DNA of 64,000 nt from Deinococcales bacterium (GTDB lineage Bacteria > Deinococcota > Deinococci > Deinococcales > JAAFIG01), in contig JAAFIG010000001.1 of the NCBI GenBank assembly GCA_013298595.1, positions 190,214 through 254,213 on the forward strand, written 5' to 3'. Under the pieces are notes generated by a model, which was not told where the DNA came from, did no database searches, and saw only the letters and a list, made by a program, of their open reading frames with translations. The position numbers and the translations under genes were made by a program. Positions 43,783-51,885 of the stretch are shown piece after piece; position 1 is the first letter of the stretch, and each line of letters begins with the position of its first letter.

Positions 43783-45372
43783 TTATGAGCGGCTTGGTTG
43801 CCACAGTTGGGCTGTTTTATCCCGCTCGAGTTTGTAAAAATGATTGCTTTTCAGGGTTTGCCAATCGCTCCAAACACCGTCTGGGTACTGGATTCTTAAA
43901 TCAACTTGTTTATTATGAGCCACACCAAAATGTGTCCAACCAAGATGCCCACTGACATGCCCACCACCAATGGTTAATTCTCGGCGCAGCACACGTCCAT
44001 CCTCGAGTTTGACTTCAACCCATGCACCAATGGCGTTGCGGTTGCCACCAGATTGTTGGATTTGGACTTGCAACCAATTATTGATGGTATCTGCACCTGT
44101 ATTGCGCCAAATTTCGGCAGTATCCCAGCGATTAACCACCACCAAATCAAGCAACCCATCCAAATTGAAATCGGCAAGCATAGCACCTCGAGCACGTTTA
44201 CCACTGGCAACACCTGCTTTATCACCCACTTCGAGAAAGGCACCATCAGGTTGTTGTAATAACAAATTATTGGGGTCAAAGTCAGCAAAATCAGGCATTT
44301 TTGCAACATTGCCTTTGGCAATAAATAAATCTGTCAATGAGTCGTTATTGACATCCTCAAATTGTGAATGCCAAGCTGTACTCGGATGGGTGTTATCGCC
44401 AATATAAGGACGATGGGCTGTCACACCACGCTTAAATGCCACATCAGCATACTGAGGACGGGTTGCATCCTTTGCCAGTATTTGTAATTTATTATCTGCC
44501 ATACTGCTGAGAAAATACTCGGGGAAACCATCGCCGTTGAGGTCTGCATTGGCAATACCCATACCCCAAATTTGTAAACGCCGCCAACCTTCGTCCTCGG
44601 AATATAAACGTGGTGCTTGGTTATTCGAGATTTTCCATAGTTGTTCTTGTCCGCCTGTGTAGTATTCGCGGTCGTTGGAAACACGTAAACTTGGTTCGCC
44701 ACTGCGGTTCCAATCTGAAAAAAGCATGGATAAACTGCAATAACTGGGTTTTAAAACCACCGCAGGCGCAAATTGACCATTGCTGGCAGGACGAACCAAA
44801 AGATTATCGGTACATGAACCCCACGGTTCATCGCTTTTACTTTGGTCAATATACGAACCAACAGCCAGTGTAGGCATGGTTTGTCCGCGCTCCCAAGTTG
44901 CTGCAAATGCCGTGTGCCAAGCATTGCCTCCGTTATATGACCAACGTGTATTGGCAGCTTCAAAACGGCAAGCACCTAAACCCCGAAACAAGATATTCTC
45001 GCCAACCCGTAAAACCATAAGATCGGTGATACCATCAGCATCAACATCCAATGGATACGCCCCAGTAACGGATTTCAACTCGAGACCAGAAATAAATCTT
45101 GAGAAGTACAATGCCTTCCCAGCCCTTGAGAGATTACGGTACAAGGTTGCAGGTTGTGTACCACCAGCCATAAAAATTTCTGGGAAACCATCGTTATTAC
45201 AATCAAAAACAGCTGTACCACCACCGACCATGTACTCCCAGTCGCCTTCGTAGCGACTCGAGAAACCCGTGCTTGTGGTCTCATTTAGAAATTTGGGAAT
45301 ACTGCTCGTATCACTTTGCCCAAGAGCAATAGTTGCTATGACAACTGCCAAAAAAACACCAAAAGTTCGCAT
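43783..45372 (-). CDS. CRTAC1-like secreted protein with FG-GAP/VCBS repeats and an ASPIC/UnbV domain
   Basis: 529 residues. A signal peptide (MRTFGVFLAVVIATIALGQ) precedes FG-GAP-like repeats with calcium-binding Asp motifs (DCNNDGFPE, DVDADGITDL, DLNGDGFPE, DVNNDSLTDL, DFNLDGLLDL). The last 110 residues (NWLQVQIQQSGGNRNAIGAWVEVKLEDGRVLRRELTIGGGHVSGHLGWTHFGV) are the ASPIC/UnbV domain. The overall fold is a seven-blade beta-propeller like that of human CRTAC1. Role in bacteria is unclear, with cell-surface binding a common guess. TATATT lies 5 nt before the ATG. Confidence 0.92.
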   Translation of the reverse strand: MRTFGVFLAVVIATIALGQSDTSSIPKFLNETTSTGFSSRYEGDWEYMVGGGTAVFDCNNDGFPEIFMAGGTQPATLYRNLSRAGKALYFSRFISGLELKSVTGAYPLDVDADGITDLMVLRVGENILFRGLGACRFEAANTRWSYNGGNAWHTAFAATWERGQTMPTLAVGSYIDQSKSDEPWGSCTDNLLVRPASNGQFAPAVVLKPSYCSLSMLFSDWNRSGEPSLRVSNDREYYTGGQEQLWKISNNQAPRLYSEDEGWRRLQIWGMGIANADLNGDGFPEYFLSSMADNKLQILAKDATRPQYADVAFKRGVTAHRPYIGDNTHPSTAWHSQFEDVNNDSLTDLFIAKGNVAKMPDFADFDPNNLLLQQPDGAFLEVGDKAGVASGKRARGAMLADFNLDGLLDLVVVNRWDTAEIWRNTGADTINNWLQVQIQQSGGNRNAIGAWVEVKLEDGRVLRRELTIGGGHVSGHLGWTHFGVAHNKQVDLRIQYPDGVWSDWQTLKSNHFYKLERDKTAQLWQPSRS

Positions 45373-45377
45373 GGCAA

Positions 45378-45383
45378 AATATA
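45378..45383 (-). promoter_or_regulatory. -10 element of the CRTAC1-like gene (leaderless)
   Basis: TATATT on the minus strand, 5 nt before the ATG at 45372. Confidence 0.45.
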
Positions 45384-45428
45384 ACGCGAAAAGTTTCTCG
45401 AGTCGAGAGCGCTCAGACCACGACCTAA

Positions 45429-45586
45429 GTATCTACCGCTTTTCTTAACCCTAAGACGCACCTCACGGGCAGGGTCGCTCATTTTAGAATTTTCAAAAAG
45501 CGGCAATTCTGCCATTACAGCGGTAGATACGTTGTCCTTACTCCCGTTGGTCGGAAATGTTTTAGCGTTTTTTGCTAAAACATTTC
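45429..45586. other. Structured intergenic region upstream of the acidic protein gene
   Basis: GTATCTACCGCT (45429-45440) pairs with AGCGGTAGATAC (45519-45530). CCGCTTTT (45436-45443) can instead pair with AAAAGCGG (45496-45503), and AGAATT with AATTCT (45486-45510). A separate perfect 13-bp hairpin GAAATGTTTTAGC...GCTAAAACATTTC lies at 45554-45586 and is followed at once by AAGGAGGT (45587-45594), a perfect anti-16S match with no start codon behind it. This could be a small RNA, a switching leader or a repeat element. Confidence 0.45.
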
Positions 45587-45666
45587 AAGGAGGTACTTAG
45601 CAGGACACTTACCTAAGGATTGCTCTATGCACAACTTTTCTGGCATACTGCGTGCAGGAGGATTCC

Positions 45667-45888
45667 ATGCCAGAAATTGAATTGACTGCTGTTTTTTACG
45701 TAACCGTTCCCGACGATGTGGACCCTGATGATGTCACCATTGAAGTCAGTGATGACGGTGTTATCTCATTCTTTGCCAACGATGAAGAAGTCGCCACTGC
45801 TGAAGATATCGAAGGTTATGAAACCGAAGGTGTTTATATGGAAGATGACGACAACGACGATGACGAAGAAGATGACGACGAGGAATAA
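45667..45888 (+). CDS. Small, extremely acidic protein (73 aa)
   Basis: The ATG at 45667 has AGGAGG 5 nt upstream. The first 45 residues look folded and beta-rich (EIELTAVFYVTVPDDVDPDDVTIEVSDDGVISFFAND). The tail after residue 58 is almost only Asp and Glu (DDDNDDDEEDDDEE). Net charge is strongly negative with hardly a basic residue. It may be a nucleic-acid mimic, a metal buffer or a protein partner with basic ligands; nothing in the sequence decides. It is a single-gene transcript with its own terminator. I do not recognise the family. Confidence 0.78.
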   Translation: MPEIELTAVFYVTVPDDVDPDDVTIEVSDDGVISFFANDEEVATAEDIEGYETEGVYMEDDDNDDDEEDDDEE

Positions 45889-45890
45889 GA

Positions 45891-45915
45891 AAAAGCCCCT
45901 AAACGGGGCTTTTTT
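45891..45915 (+). terminator. Rho-independent terminator after the acidic protein gene
   Basis: AAAAGCCCC, a TAAAC loop, GGGGCTTTT and two more T. It lies between convergent genes and, with A-run upstream, may work both ways. Confidence 0.9.
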
Positions 45916-45927
45916 AGTACAAAATAT

Positions 45928-47484
45928 TTAACGCTCAATACTGACTAAATCACTGTTACTCGAGGGTAATGGTTTTGGTTCGTGATCATCATCTCGAGGG
46001 TAGGCTGGTGCAGTCAGTTCGTGGTAATCCAGACCTTCGATTTCGGCTTGTGGTTTGACGCGCATACCACCACCAAAACGCTCTATGGCACGAAATAAAA
46101 AGTAACTGGTTGGTGCAACCCAAAGAATATTGGTGGCAATACCAATCAGTTGTGCGAGAAGTTGCGACCAATTGCCGTACAACAACCCTGTAACACCACC
46201 TGCAACACCATTAAACCCATTACCATAAGTGCCATCGGCAAAAATACCAACCGACAATAAACCCCAGATACCGCAAATACCATGCACTGGAATGGCACCA
46301 ACAGCATCATCAATGCGTAAACGCTCGAGTTGCTGAGTGCCCCAAACAACCAATAAACCTGCAACCACACCAACCACAATACTGGCTGGTGCACCTAGGA
46401 AAGCTCCTGAACCTGTGTTTGCCACCAAACCACCAAGCATACCGTTAGCAACCATTGGCAGATCAATCCGACCATTAATAGCTGTTGAATACAAAGCCGC
46501 CGCGACCATGCCACCTGCCGAGCAGATCATGGCACTAACTGCCACTGTCACAAAACGAATATCGGTTGCTGCCAAGGTTGAACCTGCATTAAAACCAAAC
46601 CAACCGAAAGCCAAGATAAGTGAACCGAGTATTGCCATTGGAATATTATGTCCAGGAATAACTCGAGATGTCCCATCGCGGTTAAAACGTCCAATGCGCG
46701 GACCTAAGACTAAAATACCCGTAAAACTCAGCACTGCTCCTGTTAAATGCACCACACCAGAACCCGCAAAATCCACAAAACCATGTCCAAGATTCAGATT
46801 TTTGCCAAGTCCTGCCAACCAACCGCCACCCCATACCCAATTGGCAAAAACAGGGTAAATAAAAGTCGCCACGGCAATCACATAAATAATAAAAGCACTG
46901 GTGCGCCAACGTTCGGCTAATGCCCCTGTTGGAATGGTGATAGCGGTATCTAAAAAAACCAAATGAAAGAAAAACAAGGCAAATGTAGCCACATCATAAG
47001 CATTACCAGATAAACCAAAACCCGTACAACCAAGTAAGCCCCATTGATTCCCAGCCACTGTTAAACCCAATTGACAATTGAGATTAGCACCACCACCAAA
47101 AGCAGCTAAATTACCACCAGAACCACCCATTTGCAAAGCAAAGCCAACCGCAAAAAAACAAATAATACCTAAGCCATACACCATCAGATTCATCATCATG
47201 GTGTGACCCGCATTTTTTGCTCTGGTTAAACCAGTTTCAACCAAAGCAAAACCTGCCTGCATAAACATGACCAAAAACATTGCCACCATCACCCAAACCA
47301 AATTCAATGCCACTCGAGTTTGACCAAGTGCCTGAGCCATGTCTTCAAAGGTTAATGGTGTCGCTGGTGTTGCGTCTGGCACATTTGCAGCTCCGCCAGT
47401 ATTGGTACCTGCTGGGTCTGTGGCAAAAGCTAATCCAAACAATAACACCAGCACCATTGGCAACCAGCGTTTGAGTATCTTCAT
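45928..47484 (-). CDS. amt: Ammonium transporter (Amt family)
   Basis: 518 residues. A cleavable signal peptide (MKILKRWLPMVLVLLFGLAFA) is followed by a Gly/Ala/Pro/Thr linker and 11 membrane segments. Typical Amt stretches are FVMFMQAGFALVETGLTRAKNAG, FFFHLVFLDTAITIPTGALAERW, FAGSGVVHLTGAV (first pore His) and GAIPVHGICGIWGLL (second pore His). The cytoplasmic tail is about 60 residues and lacks a PII gene neighbour. The ATG overlaps the stop of the HAMP protein gene, so this transporter is coupled to a signalling-type protein rather than to glnK. Confidence 0.95.
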   Translation of the reverse strand: MKILKRWLPMVLVLLFGLAFATDPAGTNTGGAANVPDATPATPLTFEDMAQALGQTRVALNLVWVMVAMFLVMFMQAGFALVETGLTRAKNAGHTMMMNLMVYGLGIICFFAVGFALQMGGSGGNLAAFGGGANLNCQLGLTVAGNQWGLLGCTGFGLSGNAYDVATFALFFFHLVFLDTAITIPTGALAERWRTSAFIIYVIAVATFIYPVFANWVWGGGWLAGLGKNLNLGHGFVDFAGSGVVHLTGAVLSFTGILVLGPRIGRFNRDGTSRVIPGHNIPMAILGSLILAFGWFGFNAGSTLAATDIRFVTVAVSAMICSAGGMVAAALYSTAINGRIDLPMVANGMLGGLVANTGSGAFLGAPASIVVGVVAGLLVVWGTQQLERLRIDDAVGAIPVHGICGIWGLLSVGIFADGTYGNGFNGVAGGVTGLLYGNWSQLLAQLIGIATNILWVAPTSYFLFRAIERFGGGMRVKPQAEIEGLDYHELTAPAYPRDDDHEPKPLPSSNSDLVSIER

Positions 47485-49166
47485 GGGCGATCCCGTCTAA
47501 GGCGCGAAACCATTGATTTCAGGGAGACACGCATACGCTCCAAAGAACCAAGCATATCGCCGATTTCATCATTTGATTCGACTGTTACAGAGCGGTCTAA
47601 ATCGCCAAGAGCAATACGGTTTGCTTGTTCGGTGGCTCGAGTAATTGGACGAGTTAAATTAGCAGCTAAAGCATTGGCTAAAAAGGCAGCTAAAATAAAG
47701 ACTAAACCAAGTGCCACAATCAGTGGGGTAATACTTTGGAATACCCGACCAGGAATTTCTTTTAATGAGAACATCACATGCACATCGCCAATGTCTTCGA
47801 CTTTTTTACCATCTGATGATAATTCTTCGGGTTCAATTAAACCAACAGCACCAACATAAGCATCCCCTCGAAAATTAATGGTACCAAACTGATCTGGTGT
47901 TGCTTCAAAGGCATCAAATTGTGCATCTAAATTGGCAGCTTCTGCACTTGTCATATTGAGTGTACTAGCAAAAGCTGTCACATCACCATTTGGTACCCGA
48001 CCAACCATTGATTTGACCGCAAAAATAATAGCTGTTGTTTCTGGAATTTGTTTTAAGGCAGCATCAGCGCGACTTTGTAATTCTTTTGCTGCCACTGGGC
48101 TAGGTAATTGTTCAACCAAATCAAGATTCGATTTAGCTTCACTACGACTGGCTAACAACGCCCGACGACCCAACTCATCACGGTAAATAATTGGTAATTG
48201 ATATGCCGTATAGGCAATCGCAGCAATTGCCACCAAAACATACGGAATAATCAAAGAGAAAATCATACGGGTACGAATACTCGAGCGTGGAACAGGTCTA
48301 TCTCGAGCTTGCCGAGCTTGGGCTGGTAAATCGGTGATGGTGTTATTTGGGCTGGCTATGACCATAGCACTACCAGGGGCAGCGAAAGGATCGAGAGTTG
48401 GTGCAGACGATGCAGCAGGCACCATCGCAGTGGAACGGTTCGTGTCTCGAGGAGCAGCGAACGGGTCTGAACTCGCACTTGTAGCGAATGGATCGGATTT
48501 CGGTGCAGCAAATGGGTCAGATTTCGGTGCAGAGAAAGGGTCTAGTTGTGGGGCAGCAAATGGGTCGGATTTTGGTGCTGCAAATGGGTCGGACTGCGCT
48601 GCAAAAGGATCAGGGGCAGATGTAGTAAACGGGTCTGCCGAAGCAAAAGGATCAGATTTAGCCGCTGTAAATGGGTCAGATTTAGCCGCTGTAAATGGGT
48701 CAGACTGTCCTGCAAAAGGATCTGCACTCACGCTAAACGAATTTGGCGCAGCAAAAACATCGGCTTTGGGCGTTACTTCAACATCTGGAGCAGGTGTGAC
48801 TTCAACATCTGGGGTTGGTATAACATCAACATCCATTTTCGGTGGTGCTAAAGGTGGAATGCTTGGTGCAGCAAACAAATCAGGTTTTACGGCTGGTATT
48901 GCAGCCGGTTTTGCCACAGCACTGGCTTCGCTTTCTGTAGCATTCTCGAGCACTTCGACTTTAACACCAGCGCTACGTAAAATATTGGCAACTGTATCGG
49001 CTTGGCGTTGCGTGCTGGCTCGAGCAATTCGAGAACCAGCTTGCCTAGATAGGAGTAATTGCAATTTCTCTGGGCTTCCACCTAAAGCAGGTGCGGTCAG
49101 TTGTGCCACCCGTTTTGCTTCGCTATCGGTTAGGGGTTCATTCAAATGAATACTAAAATTACTCAC
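47481..49166 (-). CDS. Membrane protein with 13 DPF repeats, sensor-like domain and HAMP domain
   Basis: 561 residues. 1-75: a small alpha/beta domain resembling the L7/L12 C-terminal fold (GGSPEKLQLLLSRQAGSRIARASTQRQADTVANILRSAGVKVEV). 110-135: acidic Pro-rich DVxVxP repeats. 148-262: 13 DPF tripeptides, mostly SDPFAAPK-like. Membrane segment at about 302-325, an external domain of about 150 residues, a second segment at about 480-503 and a HAMP domain to the end. There is no kinase, methyl-accepting or cyclase output. GTG start with GAGG upstream. The stop overlaps the Amt ATG. Confidence 0.82.
   Translation of the reverse strand: MSNFSIHLNEPLTDSEAKRVAQLTAPALGGSPEKLQLLLSRQAGSRIARASTQRQADTVANILRSAGVKVEVLENATESEASAVAKPAAIPAVKPDLFAAPSIPPLAPPKMDVDVIPTPDVEVTPAPDVEVTPKADVFAAPNSFSVSADPFAGQSDPFTAAKSDPFTAAKSDPFASADPFTTSAPDPFAAQSDPFAAPKSDPFAAPQLDPFSAPKSDPFAAPKSDPFATSASSDPFAAPRDTNRSTAMVPAASSAPTLDPFAAPGSAMVIASPNNTITDLPAQARQARDRPVPRSSIRTRMIFSLIIPYVLVAIAAIAYTAYQLPIIYRDELGRRALLASRSEAKSNLDLVEQLPSPVAAKELQSRADAALKQIPETTAIIFAVKSMVGRVPNGDVTAFASTLNMTSAEAANLDAQFDAFEATPDQFGTINFRGDAYVGAVGLIEPEELSSDGKKVEDIGDVHVMFSLKEIPGRVFQSITPLIVALGLVFILAAFLANALAANLTRPITRATEQANRIALGDLDRSVTVESNDEIGDMLGSLERMRVSLKSMVSRLRRDRP
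48380..48725 (-). repeat. In-gene tandem repeat encoding DPF units
   Basis: Irregular 24-27 bp units, each encoding a variant of S-D-P-F-A-A-P-K, repeated 13 times with degenerate spacing. The best-preserved units are nearly identical in DNA, which suggests expansion by slippage or recombination. Confidence 0.8.
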
Positions 49167-49228
49167 ATTGACCTCGAATCAAAACTTTTTTTTGTACCAC
49201 AACATAACGAATTTCTTGCAACTGACGA

Positions 49229-50008
49229 TTAAATTCCATATTTGCTCCGTAATTGCACCAACATTTGCACAAAACGTTCCCGCGTTACTGTATCGCTGAT
49301 GCTATCGGCTAAGGCACGTAGTACTTCACTAAAACGACTGGCAGGTAATTGGGCTAAATCAATATTTAAACCACGGCAAACATCGGTGTACAAGAATTCG
49401 CCAGCAGGTCCGAGTAATTGAATATACGCTTTGCGTAATTCCAGCGTAAATTCGTTTGAAATAGTGCTGGTCGAAACTTTACTAATCTGCAATAAACCGT
49501 GCATACTTAGACCTGCTGCGGCTTGCTTAATGCGTGCTTCTGACCAATTTAAGGCTTGCCCAATTTGCCGCAAGGTTGCCGTACCATTCAAACGTGGCAA
49601 CAACATCAACGCATCGGCAGATAAAGTCACTTCGCCTTCTAAGCTACCAATCATTCGTGCTCGACGATCAAGATCAACACCTTGGTCGAAATCTCTGACA
49701 TCTTCATCTTCGGCAACAGCAATAGACATGGCTAAACCCTCGAGCGAACTATCAATACTCGAGCGTGGGCTGCGTTCACCGGGGTGGAAACCAAAACGCC
49801 CACCTGCCCAATTGGTGACTTTACGAATGGCATGTTGTCCTTGTAAAACACCAGATTCAGCATGAATCACTTCGCCTTGTTCAATATAAATATTGGCATC
49901 TTCTTGCCCATATTGCACCTCGAGCCGCCCCGAAGCTGATGTTAATTTCAGGTAAGACAACAGACTAAACAATTGTTCTTTTTCTAACGCGCCTTGAAGA
50001 GTACTCAT
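49229..50008 (-). CDS. DUF4388 (PATAN)-domain protein
   Basis: 259 residues. The N-terminal 95 residues match DUF4388: LQGALEKEQLFSLLSYLKLTSASGRLEVQYGQEDANIYIEQGEVIHAESGVLQGQHAIRKVTNWAGGRFGFHPGE. A winged-helix-like middle part (LLPRLNGTATLRQIGQALNWSEARIKQAAAGLSMHGLLQI) and a helical tail follow. DUF4388 proteins are linked to two-component and gliding/pilus regulation. It lies 62 nt upstream of the HAMP gene and 22 nt downstream of the next, so it is in the same transcription unit. Confidence 0.85.
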   Translation of the reverse strand: MSTLQGALEKEQLFSLLSYLKLTSASGRLEVQYGQEDANIYIEQGEVIHAESGVLQGQHAIRKVTNWAGGRFGFHPGERSPRSSIDSSLEGLAMSIAVAEDEDVRDFDQGVDLDRRARMIGSLEGEVTLSADALMLLPRLNGTATLRQIGQALNWSEARIKQAAAGLSMHGLLQISKVSTSTISNEFTLELRKAYIQLLGPAGEFLYTDVCRGLNIDLAQLPASRFSEVLRALADSISDTVTRERFVQMLVQLRSKYGI

Positions 50009-50030
50009 TTTTCAACCTTTAAAAAGTGCT

Positions 50031-51062
50031 TCATGCCGAGAGTGGACAAACCACTTCTAAACCAGCGGCTCGCCATAACTTACGATGCTTGTCGCGGATG
50101 GGAATCAGTAATGGGTAGAGAGCATTGGCTGTAATACCAAGTTGCTTTAACGTCTCGAGGTAGGCTGCAACTAAACCTTCAAATAAATCACGGCTGGGTC
50201 TTTGTACAAGTAACACACCAACGGTGTACCGTAAATCATCAAGGAACGGGTCAAGTAAAGGGTACCGATCTACAACTTCTAAACGAGCTGCCCTAAAAGC
50301 TTTATCCCACGTATCTTTACCTCGTACAGAATCGGTGCGATTCTCACAAAATGCAAGGATTTCGTTCCAAGTGCGAATCAATTCATCAAACGATGTTTCG
50401 TTCAGAATCGTTTCTTGGTCTACGGTCGAAAAACCATTCTGACTGTAAATACCAAAACGCGTACCATCTTCGGTGGATTCTAAAGCAATACGGGTTAAAG
50501 CTTCGTGCCCGAATAAAACACGCCCAGCTTGTTCGTAACTCGAGAGCACTGGCGCACCATTGTTATAGGTAATCACACCACGCCAATCAAGACCGAGTAA
50601 CAACATTTGTCCAGTTACATTCTGATGTGTCACACTGGACATCACAGCACTGACAGAAGCTTGTGGTACAACCCGTTCCAAATCCAAACGCCAATTTGGA
50701 ATCTCGAGCAAACTTTGCACCGCGTAACGATCCAAAGTATATAAACTAATCTGCGCTTCACGGTGCATGTACAATGCCATAAACGCATCGCGGTTCAGCA
50801 TCTGCCCAAGTTCGTTACCAATCGAACCAACCGCAGCAACAAAACGCGAATCTAAGAAATACGCCCTAGCTGCACCTTGCGGGGTTTGCAACAAAGAAAA
50901 CCCTGAGAATTGACTGCGCGATTGCACATCCGCCTCGAGCATGTCCCAACGAATCAGAGCACTTGATAAACTCTGAAAAATTGGAGCATCAACAGGTACA
51001 GGAGGCAAAGCAAATGCCCGTGCCGATAAAACTGATTGCGTAAATTTCGCTTCTGGATTCAC
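50031..51062 (-). CDS. Protein of unknown function in the DUF4388/HAMP/Amt unit
   Basis: 343 residues from a GTG with AGGAGG about 8 nt upstream. I do not recognise the family. The first 230 residues alternate helices and strands (DSRFVAAVGSIGNELGQMLNRDAF, VTGQMLLLGLDWRGVITYNNGAPVLSSYEQAGRVLFGHEALTRI), with a partial likeness to DUF4388-type sensor folds. The last 110 are helical (IRTWNEILAFCENR, LFEGLVAAYLETLKQLGITANALYPLLIPIRDKHRKLW). No membrane segment. Co-directional neighbours suggest a role in the same signalling group. Confidence 0.7.
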   Translation of the reverse strand: MNPEAKFTQSVLSARAFALPPVPVDAPIFQSLSSALIRWDMLEADVQSRSQFSGFSLLQTPQGAARAYFLDSRFVAAVGSIGNELGQMLNRDAFMALYMHREAQISLYTLDRYAVQSLLEIPNWRLDLERVVPQASVSAVMSSVTHQNVTGQMLLLGLDWRGVITYNNGAPVLSSYEQAGRVLFGHEALTRIALESTEDGTRFGIYSQNGFSTVDQETILNETSFDELIRTWNEILAFCENRTDSVRGKDTWDKAFRAARLEVVDRYPLLDPFLDDLRYTVGVLLVQRPSRDLFEGLVAAYLETLKQLGITANALYPLLIPIRDKHRKLWRAAGLEVVCPLSA

Positions 51063-51157
51063 ACTTGCCGCCTCCTAATTGAGTGTTGATTTTATCACAC
51101 TTGCTAATATGGCTCAGGTCATAACCTGCACAAATCTTCGTTAAAAACAGGGTTGTC

Positions 51158-51802
51158 TTATTGTACCAACTTTAACAACTCAGGATACTCGAGATGTAAC
51201 ACCGAAACAATTGGGCTTCGCCGCTCGAACCGAACTATTTCACCAACTCGAGCTAAAACCACCAAAGAACTGACTAAAATATGGTGCATTGCAATACGAG
51301 AACGTCCAACCAAATACCCCTTTTCGACCAGAGCTGCCACCGCAATTGGTTCGGCTTGGGCTTGTTGAATCAAATGAATTAAACCAAGGGTCATGATCCC
51401 TTCAGCAAGGACATCTCGAAAAATCAGTACTCGAGCGCCCACTGGAATAGCCCCTCGTTTCATAGCGTAAGTATCCCCTGAAACTTGGACTTGAATCAAT
51501 GAATCGTCTTGAACAAAGCCACTCGAGTCGGCATCATCGGTATCTACAACATCCAATTGTTGAATAGTCACAAAAGGTACACCTAAGCATTGAGCTAACT
51601 CGAACACCAAAACAGGATCATCTGTACCAGAAGCTAAAATTAAATCAACTGTAGGCAACGAACGGGTTAAAACCTCTAAAGCAGCACTCAGCACAGGTGG
51701 TGGTAAACGCTTTGAGAACAACCCAGATTTCAAACTCTGATCCGCATCTGAAAGCACAGATAGCAAAAAAGTTTGAAATTGTTCAAGGGCTGGCGGAATC
51801 AT
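51158..51802 (-). CDS. Phosphoribosyltransferase-like protein with a degenerate PRPP motif
   Basis: 214 residues. The central part follows a type I PRTase: LILASGTDDPVLVFELAQCLGVPFVTIQQLD and VLIFRDVLAEGIMTLGLIHLIQQAQAEPIAVAALVEKG. In active enzymes the corresponding loop reads VDDVLATGGT; here the acidic pair and Thr are altered (FRDVLAEGIM), so catalysis is doubtful and a regulatory role like PurR is possible. The ATG at 51802 has AAGGA upstream. First gene of the group that runs down to amt. Confidence 0.72.
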   Translation of the reverse strand: MIPPALEQFQTFLLSVLSDADQSLKSGLFSKRLPPPVLSAALEVLTRSLPTVDLILASGTDDPVLVFELAQCLGVPFVTIQQLDVVDTDDADSSGFVQDDSLIQVQVSGDTYAMKRGAIPVGARVLIFRDVLAEGIMTLGLIHLIQQAQAEPIAVAALVEKGYLVGRSRIAMHHILVSSLVVLARVGEIVRFERRSPIVSVLHLEYPELLKLVQ

Positions 51803-51874
51803 TTGTTCCTTAGATTACCTTATGAACCAAAGGTGGCACGACAAATACATCACACAAGACCCTATCCTTTGGGC

Positions 51875-51880
51875 TAGATT
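51875..51880 (+). promoter_or_regulatory. -10 element of the DUF255 gene (leaderless)
   Basis: TAGATT, 5 nt before the ATG at 51886. Confidence 0.5.
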
Positions 51881-51885
51881 AGGGT

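Noticed and set aside
43970-45253. Several plus-strand frames of 87-157 codons
   Set aside because: They are antisense shadows of the CRTAC1-like gene, with no recognisable protein features or ribosome binding sites.
45627-45680. 17-codon frame overlapping the start of the acidic protein
   Set aside because: It lies across the probable promoter (CATACT with TTGCTC upstream) and has only a poor ribosome binding site.
48380-48725. Regular repeats considered as a CRISPR array
   Set aside because: Units are contiguous, degenerate, in frame and encode SDPFAAPK; there are no unique spacers and no cas genes.
48334-49149. Open frame of 271 codons antisense to the HAMP/DPF protein
   Set aside because: Long only because the repetitive DPF coding sequence lacks stops in that frame. 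The translation is a low-complexity Gly/Ser/Ala run without a domain, while the minus-strand frame has membrane segments and HAMP.
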